Assembly (NCBI RefSeq): GCF_000406165.1
Contig: NZ_CM001977.1
Span: 4,403,234 to 4,467,233 of the forward strand
Source: Dickeya zeae NCPPB 2538
GTDB taxonomy: Bacteria > Pseudomonadota > Gammaproteobacteria > Enterobacterales > Enterobacteriaceae
Length of the DNA stretch: 64,000 bases
Direction: 5' to 3'
The stretch's first letter is position 1. Each line of letters opens with the position of its first letter. The notes under the pieces were generated by a model that saw nothing but the letters and a program-made list of their open reading frames with translations, ran no database searches and was not told the DNA's origin. This document shows positions 52,313-61,397 of the stretch, in pieces. Both the position numbers and the translations under genes were made by a program.

Positions 52313-53725
52313 ATGCAACGAGGGATAGTCTGGATTGTCGATGACGATAGCTCGATCCGTTGGGTGCTTGAACGTGCGCTTACCGGGGCGGGATTAACCT
52401 GCGCAACCTTTGATAACGGTACCCAGGCGTTAAACGCGCTGACCACGCAAACACCGGATGTCCTGCTGTCTGATATCCGCATGCCCGGTATGGACGGGCT
52501 GGCATTGCTGCAACAAATCAAACAGCGCCACCCGATGCTGCCCGTTATCATCATGACCGCGCATTCCGATTTGGACGCAGCGGTCAGCGCCTACCAGCAG
52601 GGGGCTTTCGATTATCTGCCCAAACCATTCGACATTGATGAAGCGGTAGCGCTGGTTGAACGCGCCATCAGCCATTACCTGGAACAGCAGCAACCGGTAC
52701 GCAGTCAGCCCATCAGCGGGCCGACCACCGATATTATCGGTGAAGCTCCGGCTATGCAGGATGTGTTTCGAATTATCGGTCGCCTCTCACGCTCATCAAT
52801 AAGCGTACTGATCAACGGTGAATCTGGTACCGGTAAAGAGCTGGTCGCCCATGCACTGCATCGCCACAGCCCACGCGCCAAAGCGCCTTTTATCGCGCTG
52901 AATATGGCGGCAATCCCTAAGGATTTGATCGAATCGGAACTGTTCGGCCATGAAAAAGGCGCGTTTACCGGCGCCAATCAGATTAGGCAAGGGCGCTTCG
53001 AGCAGGCAGATGGCGGAACGTTGTTCCTTGATGAAATCGGCGACATGCCGCTGGATGTGCAAACCCGCCTGTTACGCGTACTGGCTGACGGTCAGTTTTA
53101 TCGTGTCGGCGGCTATGCAGCCGTGAAAGTGGATGTGCGCATTATCGCCGCCACGCATCAGAATCTGGAATTGCGGGTTCAGGAAGGCAAATTTCGCGAA
53201 GACTTGTTCCATCGTTTGAACGTGATTCGTGTTCATTTACCGCCGCTGCGTGAACGTCGGGAAGATATTCCACGTCTGGCGCGCTACTTTCTGCAGGCAA
53301 CGGCTAAAGAACTGGGTGTCGAACCGAAAAACCTGCACCCGGAAACCGAAGCGGCGCTCACCCGTTTACCCTGGCCGGGGAACGTACGCCAGCTTGAAAA
53401 TACCTGCCGGTGGCTGACAGTGATGGCCGCAGGACAGGAGGTGCTGATTCAGGATCTGCCGCCGGAGCTGTTTGAAACGACAGCGCCAGATGCCACCGTA
53501 CATGTTATGCCCGATAGCTGGGCGACGCTGCTGGCACAGTGGGCCGACCGTGCACTGCGTTCCGGTCATCAAAATCTGTTGGCCGAAGCGCAACCGGAAA
53601 TGGAACGCACACTACTGACAACCGCGTTACGCCATACGCAAGGGCATAAACAGGAAGCGGCAAGACTGCTGGGCTGGGGGCGAAACACGCTGACGCGTAA
53701 GCTTAAGGAACTGGGCATGGAATAA
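52313..53725 (+). CDS. glnG: Nitrogen regulation response regulator NtrC (GlnG)
   Basis: 470 residues from the ATG at 52313. Receiver domain with Asp54 (LLSDIRMPG), a sigma-54 AAA+ domain with Walker A GESGTGKE near 168, GAFTGA loop near 213 and Walker B GGTLFLDEIGDM near 232, and a C-terminal Fis-type HTH (GHKQEAARLLGWGRNTLTRKLKEL). It activates sigma-54 promoters under nitrogen limitation, including glnA in this window. Confidence 0.97.
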   Translation: MQRGIVWIVDDDSSIRWVLERALTGAGLTCATFDNGTQALNALTTQTPDVLLSDIRMPGMDGLALLQQIKQRHPMLPVIIMTAHSDLDAAVSAYQQGAFDYLPKPFDIDEAVALVERAISHYLEQQQPVRSQPISGPTTDIIGEAPAMQDVFRIIGRLSRSSISVLINGESGTGKELVAHALHRHSPRAKAPFIALNMAAIPKDLIESELFGHEKGAFTGANQIRQGRFEQADGGTLFLDEIGDMPLDVQTRLLRVLADGQFYRVGGYAAVKVDVRIIAATHQNLELRVQEGKFREDLFHRLNVIRVHLPPLRERREDIPRLARYFLQATAKELGVEPKNLHPETEAALTRLPWPGNVRQLENTCRWLTVMAAGQEVLIQDLPPELFETTAPDATVHVMPDSWATLLAQWADRALRSGHQNLLAEAQPEMERTLLTTALRHTQGHKQEAARLLGWGRNTLTRKLKELGME

Positions 53726-53893
53726 CGGCAATCTGCCGTTTTCCCACTACCGTTCATCACAAGGAACAGCACCCACGGATGGGTTGCGTTATGAAACCCA
53801 CACATCTGCAATTTACGTCATCGTGGATATATTTTGTACTTTACTTGCGCCGCGCCAGCAGTATGATCATGTCGCTGACTGGAGAGGGTAACC

Positions 53894-54016
53894 ATGCTGG
53901 AATCCATTTTTTCTGCCGTAACGCACGGCGCTGAGATCAGTAGTGCGATGGGTCCATCATCGCAAACTGCGATTGCAGCCGTGTTGTGCGCAGCACTGAT
54001 CAATTTCTTCAGCTAA
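53894..54016 (+). CDS. yshB: Small membrane protein YshB
   Basis: 40 residues: MLESIFSAVTHGAEISSAMG, then SSQTAIAAVLCAALINFFS. The C-terminal half (TAIAAVLCAALINFF) is a TM helix. Start MLES, the QTA-AAVLCAA core, the LFS-like end and the place between glnG and hemN all match E. coli YshB (36 residues). GGAGAGGG precedes the ATG. Too short for routine gene calling. In Salmonella YshB has been linked to intracellular survival; here function is unknown. Confidence 0.85.
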   Translation: MLESIFSAVTHGAEISSAMGPSSQTAIAAVLCAALINFFS

Positions 54017-54034
54017 CACACGCTGACACAATAA

Positions 54035-54066
54035 GAAAAGAGCCAGTCATACGACTGGCTCTTTTC
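54035..54066. terminator. Strong bidirectional terminator between yshB and hemN
   Basis: GAAAAGAGCCAGTC-ATAC-GACTGGCTCTTTTC, perfect 14-bp arms, followed by TTTTATC. Confidence 0.92.
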
Positions 54067-54161
54067 TTTTATCTCTAACCACTTCCCATCTACCATAACA
54101 AGGTCATGCCAGATTCGGTGGCCAACACATTTTCGATTCCCGCAGGAATTACCCGGTGGAA

Positions 54162-55535
54162 TTAAATGACTCGGGAAAATTGGCGCTCACGCATTTTGTT
54201 GCGGAAATACACATCAAAACACATACAAATATTACGAATAAGCAGCCGTCCTTTCGCCGTCACCCGAATACCGTCAGCCTGAATCTCCACCAGTCCATCC
54301 TGTGCCATCGGTGCCAGCAACGCCAGGTCCTCACGGAAGTAATCACCGAATGACAGACCATATGCCTGCTCAATCGCCGCAAACTCCAGTTGGAAATGAC
54401 AAATCAGCGCTTTAATGACATCACGGCGAATACAATCATCACGAGTCAGGGACAAACCGCGCCACAATGCATGACCACGTTGTTCAACATCTGCGTAATA
54501 CAGCTTCAATTCTTTTTGGTTCTGCGCATAACTGTCGCCAATCATACTGATGGCAGACACGCCCAACCCCAGCAAATCGGTATCGCCTTGTGTGGTATAC
54601 CCTTGGAAATTACGGTGCAATTTTCCTTCGCGCTGCGCTACCGCCAGCTCATCATCTGGCCGGGCGAAATGATCCATGCCGATGAACTGATAACCCGCTG
54701 CCGTCAGGCTTTGAATGGTTTGCTGCAAAATAGCCAGTTTTTGTTCCGCATCCGGCAGATCCGCTTCTTTAATTTTTCGCTGTGCGGCAAACAAACTGGG
54801 CAAATGGGCATAATTAAATACGCTCAGGCGATCCGGGCGTAACTCGGCTACCCGTTGTAAAGTAAACGCAAAACTGTCCGGCGTTTGTTTTGGCAAACCA
54901 TAAATCAGGTCGATATTGGTCGAGGTAAACCCTAACGCCTTGGCCCGCTCAATCAGCGCAAAAATGAACGCTTCATCCTGTTCGCGGTTAACCAGCCGCT
55001 GCACTTCTTTATTGAAATCCTGCACGCCCATGCTAAGGCGGTTGAATCCTTCAGCGCGCAAATGATCGAGCACATCCAGTTCAATTTCCCGCGGATCCAC
55101 TTCCAGCGACATCTCGGCATGCTCAGAAAAATGGAAATGCTGGCGAAGCAGCGACATCAGCCGACTAATCTGTGCCTTATTCAGAAATGTGGGGGTGCCG
55201 CCGCCCCAATGCATTTGGGTGACCGTACGGTTGGCAAATAACGGTGCGCGTTGACGAATTTCCAGCGCCAGCCGATCGAGATATTCATCGGCTTTATGCA
55301 GTTGCCGGGTTACCAGCTTATTGCAACCACAGAAGTAGCACAGGCGGTGACAAAACGGGATATGCAGATACAGCGACAACGGGCGGTGGGGATAACGGGC
55401 CACCGCCTCGGCAAACGCCGCGTCGTCATAGCTGTCACTGAATTCCAGCGCGGTAGGGTAGGAAGTGTAACGCGGCCCCGAATAGTTATATTTCTGGATC
55501 AGGGATAAATCCCAGTCGATAGTCTGTTCGGACAT
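54162..55535 (-). CDS. hemN: Oxygen-independent coproporphyrinogen III dehydrogenase
   Basis: 457 residues, as in E. coli, from the ATG at 55535 with AAGGAG before it. Radical-SAM cluster CHRLCYFCGC (Cys62, 66, 69, with Cys71), GGGTPTFL near 112, and the C-terminal HemN domain (about 350-430). It converts coproporphyrinogen III to protoporphyrinogen IX anaerobically. A coupled 58-codon ORF and yihI precede it on the same strand. Confidence 0.96.
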   Translation of the reverse strand: MSEQTIDWDLSLIQKYNYSGPRYTSYPTALEFSDSYDDAAFAEAVARYPHRPLSLYLHIPFCHRLCYFCGCNKLVTRQLHKADEYLDRLALEIRQRAPLFANRTVTQMHWGGGTPTFLNKAQISRLMSLLRQHFHFSEHAEMSLEVDPREIELDVLDHLRAEGFNRLSMGVQDFNKEVQRLVNREQDEAFIFALIERAKALGFTSTNIDLIYGLPKQTPDSFAFTLQRVAELRPDRLSVFNYAHLPSLFAAQRKIKEADLPDAEQKLAILQQTIQSLTAAGYQFIGMDHFARPDDELAVAQREGKLHRNFQGYTTQGDTDLLGLGVSAISMIGDSYAQNQKELKLYYADVEQRGHALWRGLSLTRDDCIRRDVIKALICHFQLEFAAIEQAYGLSFGDYFREDLALLAPMAQDGLVEIQADGIRVTAKGRLLIRNICMCFDVYFRNKMRERQFSRVI

Positions 55536-55540
55536 AGAGC

Positions 55541-55717
55541 TCACTCCTTCCTGTAACCGGTCCTCACCGTACGACGCCGGGGCAACCGATGCTGCCCAGA
55601 CAATACGGCACGCTGTAATCTGCCTTTCCTTTTCGACAGGCACCACAGTTTAACCAACAGGCCACCCAAAAAACACAGAACTAATAGGGTGATGAGCAGA
55701 AACAGCGCTTTTAACAT
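55541..55717 (-). CDS. Small single-TM protein coupled between yihI and hemN
   Basis: 58 residues, too short for the usual track. Its ATG overlaps the yihI stop by one base (TAATG), and it ends 5 bp before the hemN ATG, so its last codons contain the hemN ribosome site. Residues 4-24 (ALFLLITLLVLCFLGGLLVKL) form a TM helix, followed by a very basic tail (SKRKGRLQRAVLSGQHRLPRRRTVR). The tight overlaps on both sides and the clean topology argue for a real gene. I do not recognise its family. Confidence 0.55.
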   Translation of the reverse strand: MLKALFLLITLLVLCFLGGLLVKLWCLSKRKGRLQRAVLSGQHRLPRRRTVRTGYRKE

Positions 55718-56250
55718 TAATAACCGTCTTTCGGGTTACCACGACGAAGCAGTTGCAGCATATCTTCTTCCTGCTGTTCATCTTCGTCGTCATCGTCCAG
55801 GCTAATCCCCAGCTGTTCCATCAGGATATCAATGCGATCCAGCGTTTCATCCAGCCAGGACTGTTCTTTAGCCGGCAGCGTTTCACCTTTCTCGAGCCTG
55901 TCCAGCAGGTCATCAAGACGCGGATCATTTTCCAGCATCTCCAGTTCTTCCTGTGGTGACAGGCGAACCGGTTTCTCTTTCGGCATAGTTACCGGTTTGG
56001 TTGGCGCAACGGCGCTTTCCGGCAGCAGCGCTACCGGCTTTTTACTGCCAATACGCGGGTCTTTACCTTGACCAGAGGAGGCATTGTGCTGATGACCACC
56101 AGACGGCTGCGCACGGCTGCCTGCGGCATGACCACGGTGTTTTTTCTGGCGTTTGCGATCGCGAGCTTCAAGATCCAACTGCTCGCGACTTTTTCTTTTG
56201 GTCTTTGGAGCAGGAGCTTTGCGTCCCGCCCCTTGTGATGGTTGTTTCAT
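55717..56250 (-). CDS. yihI: GTPase-activating protein YihI (Der activator)
   Basis: 177 residues from the ATG at 56250. A basic, low-complexity N terminus (GRKAPAPKTKRKSREQLDLEARDRKRQKKHRGHAAGSR begins near 8, in short charged blocks) is followed by a helical, acidic C-terminal half (LEMLENDPRLDDLLDRLEKGETL, LDETLDRIDILMEQLGI) and an Asp/Glu-rich end. E. coli YihI binds and stimulates the ribosome-assembly GTPase Der. Divergent from engB. Confidence 0.9.
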   Translation of the reverse strand: MKQPSQGAGRKAPAPKTKRKSREQLDLEARDRKRQKKHRGHAAGSRAQPSGGHQHNASSGQGKDPRIGSKKPVALLPESAVAPTKPVTMPKEKPVRLSPQEELEMLENDPRLDDLLDRLEKGETLPAKEQSWLDETLDRIDILMEQLGISLDDDDEDEQQEEDMLQLLRRGNPKDGY

Positions 56251-56473
56251 AGCGTCAATCTCAGGTTCGGATGAGCAAATATAGGGAGAATTGCGGCGGA
56301 ATCTAGCAGAAAGCATACCAATAAAAAAGTGCTCCAGGCGCTCTGTGCCGGTTTTATTTTTTCAGTCTGTTACCGCGCTAACACCCCGTACAAAACAGAT
56401 AAACGCCGCCTTTCTCATCGGTTACAGGTATAATCAGCTATATAGAACCGTGATCCAGACAGAGACGCACACC

Positions 56474-57118
56474 GTGACCCAGCAATACAACTATCATGTG
56501 ACCCATTTCGTCACCAGCGCGCCGGACATTCGTCATCTTCCTGCCGACAGCGGTATTGAAGTCGCTTTTGCCGGCCGCTCCAATGCGGGAAAATCCAGCG
56601 CCCTCAACACGCTGACCAACCAAAAGAGCCTGGCCCGTATCAGTAAAACGCCGGGGCGTACCCAGCTCATCAACCTGTTTGAAGTGGCCGAGGGAGTACG
56701 TCTGGTCGACTTGCCTGGTTACGGCTATGCCGAAGTACCAGAAGAAATGAAACGCAAATGGCAGAGGGCGCTTGGCGAGTATCTGCAAAAGCGTAACTGT
56801 CTGAAAGGGTTGGTGGTATTAATGGATATCCGTCACCCGCTCAAAGATCTGGACCAACAGATGTTGGAATGGGCCGTTGATGCCGGGCTGCCGGTACTGG
56901 TGTTACTGACCAAAGCAGACAAACTGGCTCAGGGAGCCCGGAAATCTCAGCTAACCATGGTGCGGGAAGCCGTGTTGCCATTAATGGGAGATATTCAGGT
57001 TGAGACGTTTTCTTCGCTGAAAAAAACCGGTGTAGATAAATTACGTCAGAAATTAGATAACTGGTTCAGCACATTACCCCCAGCAGATGAGTCTTCTCTT
57101 CCCGAGTCTGAGCAGTAA
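56474..57118 (+). CDS. engB: Ribosome-biogenesis GTP-binding protein EngB (YihA/YsxC)
   Basis: 214 residues from a GTG at 56474; this gives MTQQYNYHVTHFVTSAPDIRHLP, aligned to the family start. A longer in-frame opening to 56291 lacks support. G1 GRSNAGKSS (34-42), G2 in KTPGRTQ, G3 DLPGYGYAEV, G4 LTKADKL. Essential for 50S maturation in relatives. Convergent with the Spot 42 gene. Confidence 0.95.
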   Translation: MTQQYNYHVTHFVTSAPDIRHLPADSGIEVAFAGRSNAGKSSALNTLTNQKSLARISKTPGRTQLINLFEVAEGVRLVDLPGYGYAEVPEEMKRKWQRALGEYLQKRNCLKGLVVLMDIRHPLKDLDQQMLEWAVDAGLPVLVLLTKADKLAQGARKSQLTMVREAVLPLMGDIQVETFSSLKKTGVDKLRQKLDNWFSTLPPADESSLPESEQ

Positions 57119-57235
57119 CGTCTCCATCAAGGACAAGTGAGCTTTCTGAGACACTGTCCTTATCCACGCACCTACCGGCAAATTTTTTGTCGGTAGCATA
57201 AGTTTTGGTTATCCAAGAAATTTATTATCAGACAA

Positions 57236-57344
57236 TAAAAAACGCCCCGGTCAGAAACCTGACCGGGGCGGCTAACATTCAGCCAAATCCGATTACGTGA
57301 AGTAAAAGGTCTGAAAGATAGAACATCTTACCTCTGTACCCTAC
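57236..57344 (-). ncRNA. spf: Spot 42 small RNA
   Basis: 109 nt on the minus strand. The 5' end GTAGGGTACAGAGGTAAGAT is identical to E. coli Spot 42, as is the following region to TTACTTCACGTAATCGG. The terminator is GCCCCGGTCAG/CTGACCGGGGC with a T6 tail. The loop between (GGCTGAATGTTAGCC) is two bases shorter than in E. coli. An Hfq-dependent regulator of carbon metabolism repressed by CRP-cAMP in E. coli; placed between engB and polA as there. Confidence 0.96.
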
Positions 57345-57485
57345 GTGTTTAACTCTACCCCATTTCTTTTCTGGAAAAAAGCATTTTTTGTTGTTTAATT
57401 TCATAAAAAATGGCGATGAATTAAACAAACCCAAACCAGGTCACACAATCATGTAGCTTAATTACAAAACGCCCATGCTTTGGCT

Positions 57486-57525
57486 GAAAAAACCAACAGA
57501 AAAAGAAAAGCGCTATTTCTGTCGG
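57486..57525 (-). terminator. Terminator of polA
   Basis: CCAACAGAAA/TTTCTGTCGG (one G-U pair), followed on the minus strand by TTTTTTC, 60 bp after the polA stop. Confidence 0.72.
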
Positions 57526-57587
57526 CATTTACAACCAAACACCATATAACTCACGAATGCGTCAGACCCATTTTTTCACCGAAGACA

Positions 57588-60374
57588 TTAGTGGGCCTGG
57601 TCCCAGTTACTCCCGGTACCGATATCCACCTGTAATGGCACATCTAACTGCATGCAGCCTTCCATCAGGTTACGAATCTTCGCACTGACCTCATCCATTA
57701 CAGAGTGATGCACTTCAAACACCAATTCATCGTGTACCTGCATCAGCATCGTCGCCAATGGTTTTTCCTGCTGTAACCAGTCATCAATGGCAATCATCGC
57801 TTTTTTAATGATGTCTGCGGCGGTACCCTGCATCGGTGCGTTAATAGCAGCACGCTCTGCGGCTTTACGGCTCATAGCATTACGGGAGTGAATATCCGGC
57901 AGGTAGAGGCGGCGACCATCCAGCGTGGAGACATACCCTTGATCTGCCGCCTGCTGGCGTGTGCGATCCATGTATTCCTGTACCCCGGGATAGCGCTCAA
58001 AATAGAGATTCATGTATTTCTGCGCTTCATTACGCGCAATGCCCAACTGGCGGGACAAACCAAAAGCACTCATCCCGTAAATCAGGCCAAAGTTGATGGC
58101 TTTAGCACTGCGACGCTGTTCCGTCGTCACTTTATCAAGCGGCAAACCGAATACTTCGGCAGCGGTAGCACGGTGAATATCCAGACCTTCCGAAAACGCC
58201 TTCAGTAATCCAGCATCCCGTGACAGGTGCGCCATGATGCGTAACTCTATCTGCGAGTAGTCAGCCGCCAGAATTCGATATCCTTGCGGAGCAATGAACG
58301 CCTGACGAATACGGCGCCCTTCTTCATTACGCACGGGAATGTTTTGCAAGTTAGGATCACTGGAGGACAGACGCCCCGTAGCCGTTACCGCCTGGTGATA
58401 GGAGGTATGCACCCGTTTAGTCAACGGGTTAATCATCTGCGGCAACTTATCCGTGTAAGTCGATTTCAGTTTAGCCAGCCCACGGTGTTCCAGAATCAAC
58501 TTCGGCAGCGGATAATCCAGCGCCAGCTCAGCAAGCACTTCTTCATTGGTAGAAGGCGCGCCTTTCGGCGTTTTCTTGATAACCGGCAACTGCAGCTTTT
58601 CGTACAGAATGGCACCTAACTGTTTAGGCGAAGCCAAATTGAAAGCCTCACCCGCTAGCTCATGAGCCTGAACTTCCAGCTCTGCCAGACGTTGCGTCAG
58701 CTCCTGCGAGTGTTCGGCCAGAATCGTGGTATCAATCAGCACACCGGTGCGTTCCATACGAGACAACACTGGCACCAGCGGCATATCGATATTCCTGAAT
58801 ACCTTGCACAGATCCTGTTGCGGCTCCAGCTTCGCCCATAACGTTTCATGCAAACGCAACGTCACGTCAGCATCTTCCGCGGCATAAACCGCCGCCTGCT
58901 CCAGTGGGATCTGATTGAAGGTTAACTGGTTCTTTCCCTTACCAGCGATCTCTTCAAAGGTGATGGTCTTATGCTGCAGATAGCGCTCTGACAGGCTATC
59001 CATATCGTGCCGACCCGCCACACTATCAAGCACGTAGGATTCCAGCATGGTATCAAACACAATCCCGCGCAGATCAATACCGTAACGAGCCATCACGCCT
59101 TTATCGAACTTCAGGTTTTGCCCGATCTTACCGATGGATTCATTTTCCAGCAGTGGCTTTAATCGCGCTAACACGGTATCTCTATCCAACTGTGTCGGCG
59201 CATCGAGATAATCATGCCCTAATGGCAGGTAAGCGGCTTCACCGGGTTTGATGGCCAGAGAGATCCCCACCAGATTAGCCGTTAGCGTATCAAGGCCATC
59301 GGTTTCGGTATCAAACGAGAACAGACCAGCAGCATTAATTCTGGCAATCCAGTCCTGCAAGGAAGACTCATCCAGAATGGTCACATAACCATCCTGAGAC
59401 AATACGCTGGACGCCTCTTTAGGTGCATCTTCAGTGTCTGGTTTCACAAACGGTACCGCAGCTGGACTCTTTTTGCCGCCCTGCAACCATTTGCCATCTT
59501 CCACATCTGCCAGCCAGCGTTTGAATTCATAACGGGCGAATAACTCACGCAGTTCCGTTACATCCAGCTCATTCACCGTCAGTTGTTCGCAACCGAGCTC
59601 CAGCTCAACATCGGTTTTAATCGTCGCCAGCTGATAAGAAAGGTAAGCCACGTCTTTATGCTGCTCGAGCTTTGCCGCCATGGTTTTAGCACCACGGAAG
59701 GTCAGCGTCGCAATCTTATCCAGATTGCCATAGAGCGCATCCAGCCCGCCCACACCTTGCAGTAGTGCTTGCGCAGTTTTCTCACCCACCCCCGGCACGC
59801 CGGGAATGTTGTCGGAGGAATCCCCCATCAGCGCCAGAAAATCGATAATCAGAGAGGGAGGAATACCATATTTGGCACACACCTCATCCGGCCCCAGAAT
59901 AGTGTTATTCATGGTGTTGATCAGGGTTATCTGCGGCGTCACCAGTTGGGCCATATCTTTATCGCCAGTGCTGATCAGCACAGGTTTACCGGCACGCTCC
60001 GCCTGCTGTGCCAGTGTCCCAATCACATCGTCAGCCTCAACGCCGGAAACAGAAAGCAGCGGCAACCCCATCGCTTTCACCATACGGTGCAATGGTTCAA
60101 TCTGCGCACGCAGATCATCCGGCATCGGCGGGCGATGAGATTTGTAGTGTTCAAACAAGTCATCACGAAATGTCTTCCCCTTCGCATCAAACACCACCGC
60201 CACATGGCTGGGATGATACTGCTGCAACAAACTACGCAGCATATTGAGCACCCCGTACATCGCCCCGGTCGGCTCGCCAGCAGCGTTAGTCAAGGGAGGG
60301 AAGGCGTGGTAAGCGCGGTAAAGGTACGATGAACCGTCAACCAGAATGAGAGGGTTTTCTGCTATTTGAACCAT
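57588..60374 (-). CDS. polA: DNA polymerase I
   Basis: 928 residues, the E. coli length, from the ATG at 60374. 5' nuclease domain (LILVDGSSYLYRAYHAFPPL near 10; GDKDMAQLV; MGDSSDNIPGVPGVGEKTA), 3'-5' exonuclease domain with an intact FDTETDGLD motif near 355 (proofreading retained), and polymerase domain with motif A DYSQIELRIMAH near 705, motif B RRSAKAINFGLIYG near 755 and motif C QVHDELVFEV near 880. Two DnaA-box-like sequences lie in its upstream region. Confidence 0.98.
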   Translation of the reverse strand: MVQIAENPLILVDGSSYLYRAYHAFPPLTNAAGEPTGAMYGVLNMLRSLLQQYHPSHVAVVFDAKGKTFRDDLFEHYKSHRPPMPDDLRAQIEPLHRMVKAMGLPLLSVSGVEADDVIGTLAQQAERAGKPVLISTGDKDMAQLVTPQITLINTMNNTILGPDEVCAKYGIPPSLIIDFLALMGDSSDNIPGVPGVGEKTAQALLQGVGGLDALYGNLDKIATLTFRGAKTMAAKLEQHKDVAYLSYQLATIKTDVELELGCEQLTVNELDVTELRELFARYEFKRWLADVEDGKWLQGGKKSPAAVPFVKPDTEDAPKEASSVLSQDGYVTILDESSLQDWIARINAAGLFSFDTETDGLDTLTANLVGISLAIKPGEAAYLPLGHDYLDAPTQLDRDTVLARLKPLLENESIGKIGQNLKFDKGVMARYGIDLRGIVFDTMLESYVLDSVAGRHDMDSLSERYLQHKTITFEEIAGKGKNQLTFNQIPLEQAAVYAAEDADVTLRLHETLWAKLEPQQDLCKVFRNIDMPLVPVLSRMERTGVLIDTTILAEHSQELTQRLAELEVQAHELAGEAFNLASPKQLGAILYEKLQLPVIKKTPKGAPSTNEEVLAELALDYPLPKLILEHRGLAKLKSTYTDKLPQMINPLTKRVHTSYHQAVTATGRLSSSDPNLQNIPVRNEEGRRIRQAFIAPQGYRILAADYSQIELRIMAHLSRDAGLLKAFSEGLDIHRATAAEVFGLPLDKVTTEQRRSAKAINFGLIYGMSAFGLSRQLGIARNEAQKYMNLYFERYPGVQEYMDRTRQQAADQGYVSTLDGRRLYLPDIHSRNAMSRKAAERAAINAPMQGTAADIIKKAMIAIDDWLQQEKPLATMLMQVHDELVFEVHHSVMDEVSAKIRNLMEGCMQLDVPLQVDIGTGSNWDQAH

Positions 60375-60489
60375 GATATTTCGTGATCGTTGTTTTCTGC
60401 CATGAGGGTAAGGATGCCATAGCTGGCAGTCAGAGACGAATACTAACGATCGTTCATTACGCTTTTTGCACAACGTCTCGCAAAAATTC

Positions 60490-60498
60490 TGTGGATAA
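60490..60498 (-). promoter_or_regulatory. DnaA box upstream of polA
   Basis: TTATCCACA on the minus strand, a perfect DnaA box, 116 bp before the polA start. A near match, CTATCCACA, is at 60631-60639. DnaA control of polA has been reported in E. coli. Confidence 0.6.
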
Positions 60499-60700
60499 CT
60501 TTGTGTATAGAAATTGAAAGATAATTAACAGCGATATCACCAGAATTGTTTGTTATATGTATTTCATTATCAATCAATGCGTTAATAAAAAATCATTGAC
60601 ATTGTAGTTATATCAAAACGTTGTTATTAATGTGGATAGATATGAAATCACCATGCCGGGCAGTAAGCAGAAATGTCCAGACGTTAGCAGCAGAAGGAAA

Positions 60701-60733
60701 TAAAAACGCCATATGCACTAAGGCATATGGCGT
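60701..60733 (-). terminator. Terminator of dsbA
   Basis: ACGCCATATGC-ACTAAG-GCATATGGCGT, perfect 11-bp arms, followed on the minus strand by TTTTTATTT. Confidence 0.88.
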
Positions 60734-60750
60734 ATAGACAAAGCAGAAAA

Positions 60751-61375
60751 TTATTTCTGAGAGAGCAGGAATTTCACTACATCAGCATACTGTTTGACAT
60801 AGCCGTCCATAGAACTGGTATCAAGCCCGTCGCTTTTTACCATGTATTTTCCGTTCACGAATACCGCTGGCACACCACGCAGTTGCAAATCGGCAGCCGC
60901 TTTTTTCCTGTTGTGCGACCAATGATTTCACCACGAAGCTATTCAACGCGCTGTCATAGTCTTCAGCTTTTACACCTGCCGCCACAAAGACCTGACGAAT
61001 ATCTTCTGTCGTTTTCACCGTCTGAGTCTTCTGGACAGCATCAAACATCAGCGGACTGACTTTATCTTCCACGCCCAGCGCAATTGCAACCGCCCAGGCC
61101 TGGGTCAACTCTTTACCCAATGGACCCAGGAAATCGACATGATATTTGGTCAACTTAGCGTCAGCCGGTAATGCTTTCTGGATAGCATCAGGAATGTGGT
61201 AAACCTGAGCAAACTGGTAGCAGTGTGGGCAGTAGAACGAGAAGAATTCCAGCACCTGAGGGGATTGGGGAACTGGTTTATCCAGGGTAGTGAACTGTTT
61301 ACCATCGGAAAAATCAGCAGCTGACGCACTGAACGCCAACACCACACCAACCAGCGCAAGCCATATTTTCTTCAT
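60751..61375 (-). pseudogene. dsbA: Thiol:disulfide interchange protein DsbA gene with a single-base frameshift
   Basis: A signal peptide (MKKIWLALVGVVLAFSASAA) and active site CPHC (Cys49-Cys52) open a normal DsbA. At codon 158 the reading GAA AAA GCG is disturbed: the A run is six long (60901-60906) where five would keep frame. The zero frame then reads SGCRFATAWCASGIRERK and stops at 60821. Removing one A restores AAADLQLRGVPAVFVNGKY, with the cis-Pro loop, and a stop at 60751 for a protein of 207 residues. As written the product lacks the cis-Pro and C-terminal helix and should not work as an oxidase. Either a sequencing/assembly slip or a true mutation. Downstream of srkA as in E. coli. 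Confidence 0.88.
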
Positions 61376-61397
61376 ATCAAGGTTATCTCCATAATTG

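Noticed and set aside
60895..60910. Programmed ribosomal frameshift at the dsbA A6 run
   Set aside because: The phase does not give a classic A-AAA-AAG slippery heptamer for -1 shifting; a +1 shift would be needed, and no stop codon or stimulating element is placed for it. DsbA is not known to use frameshifting.
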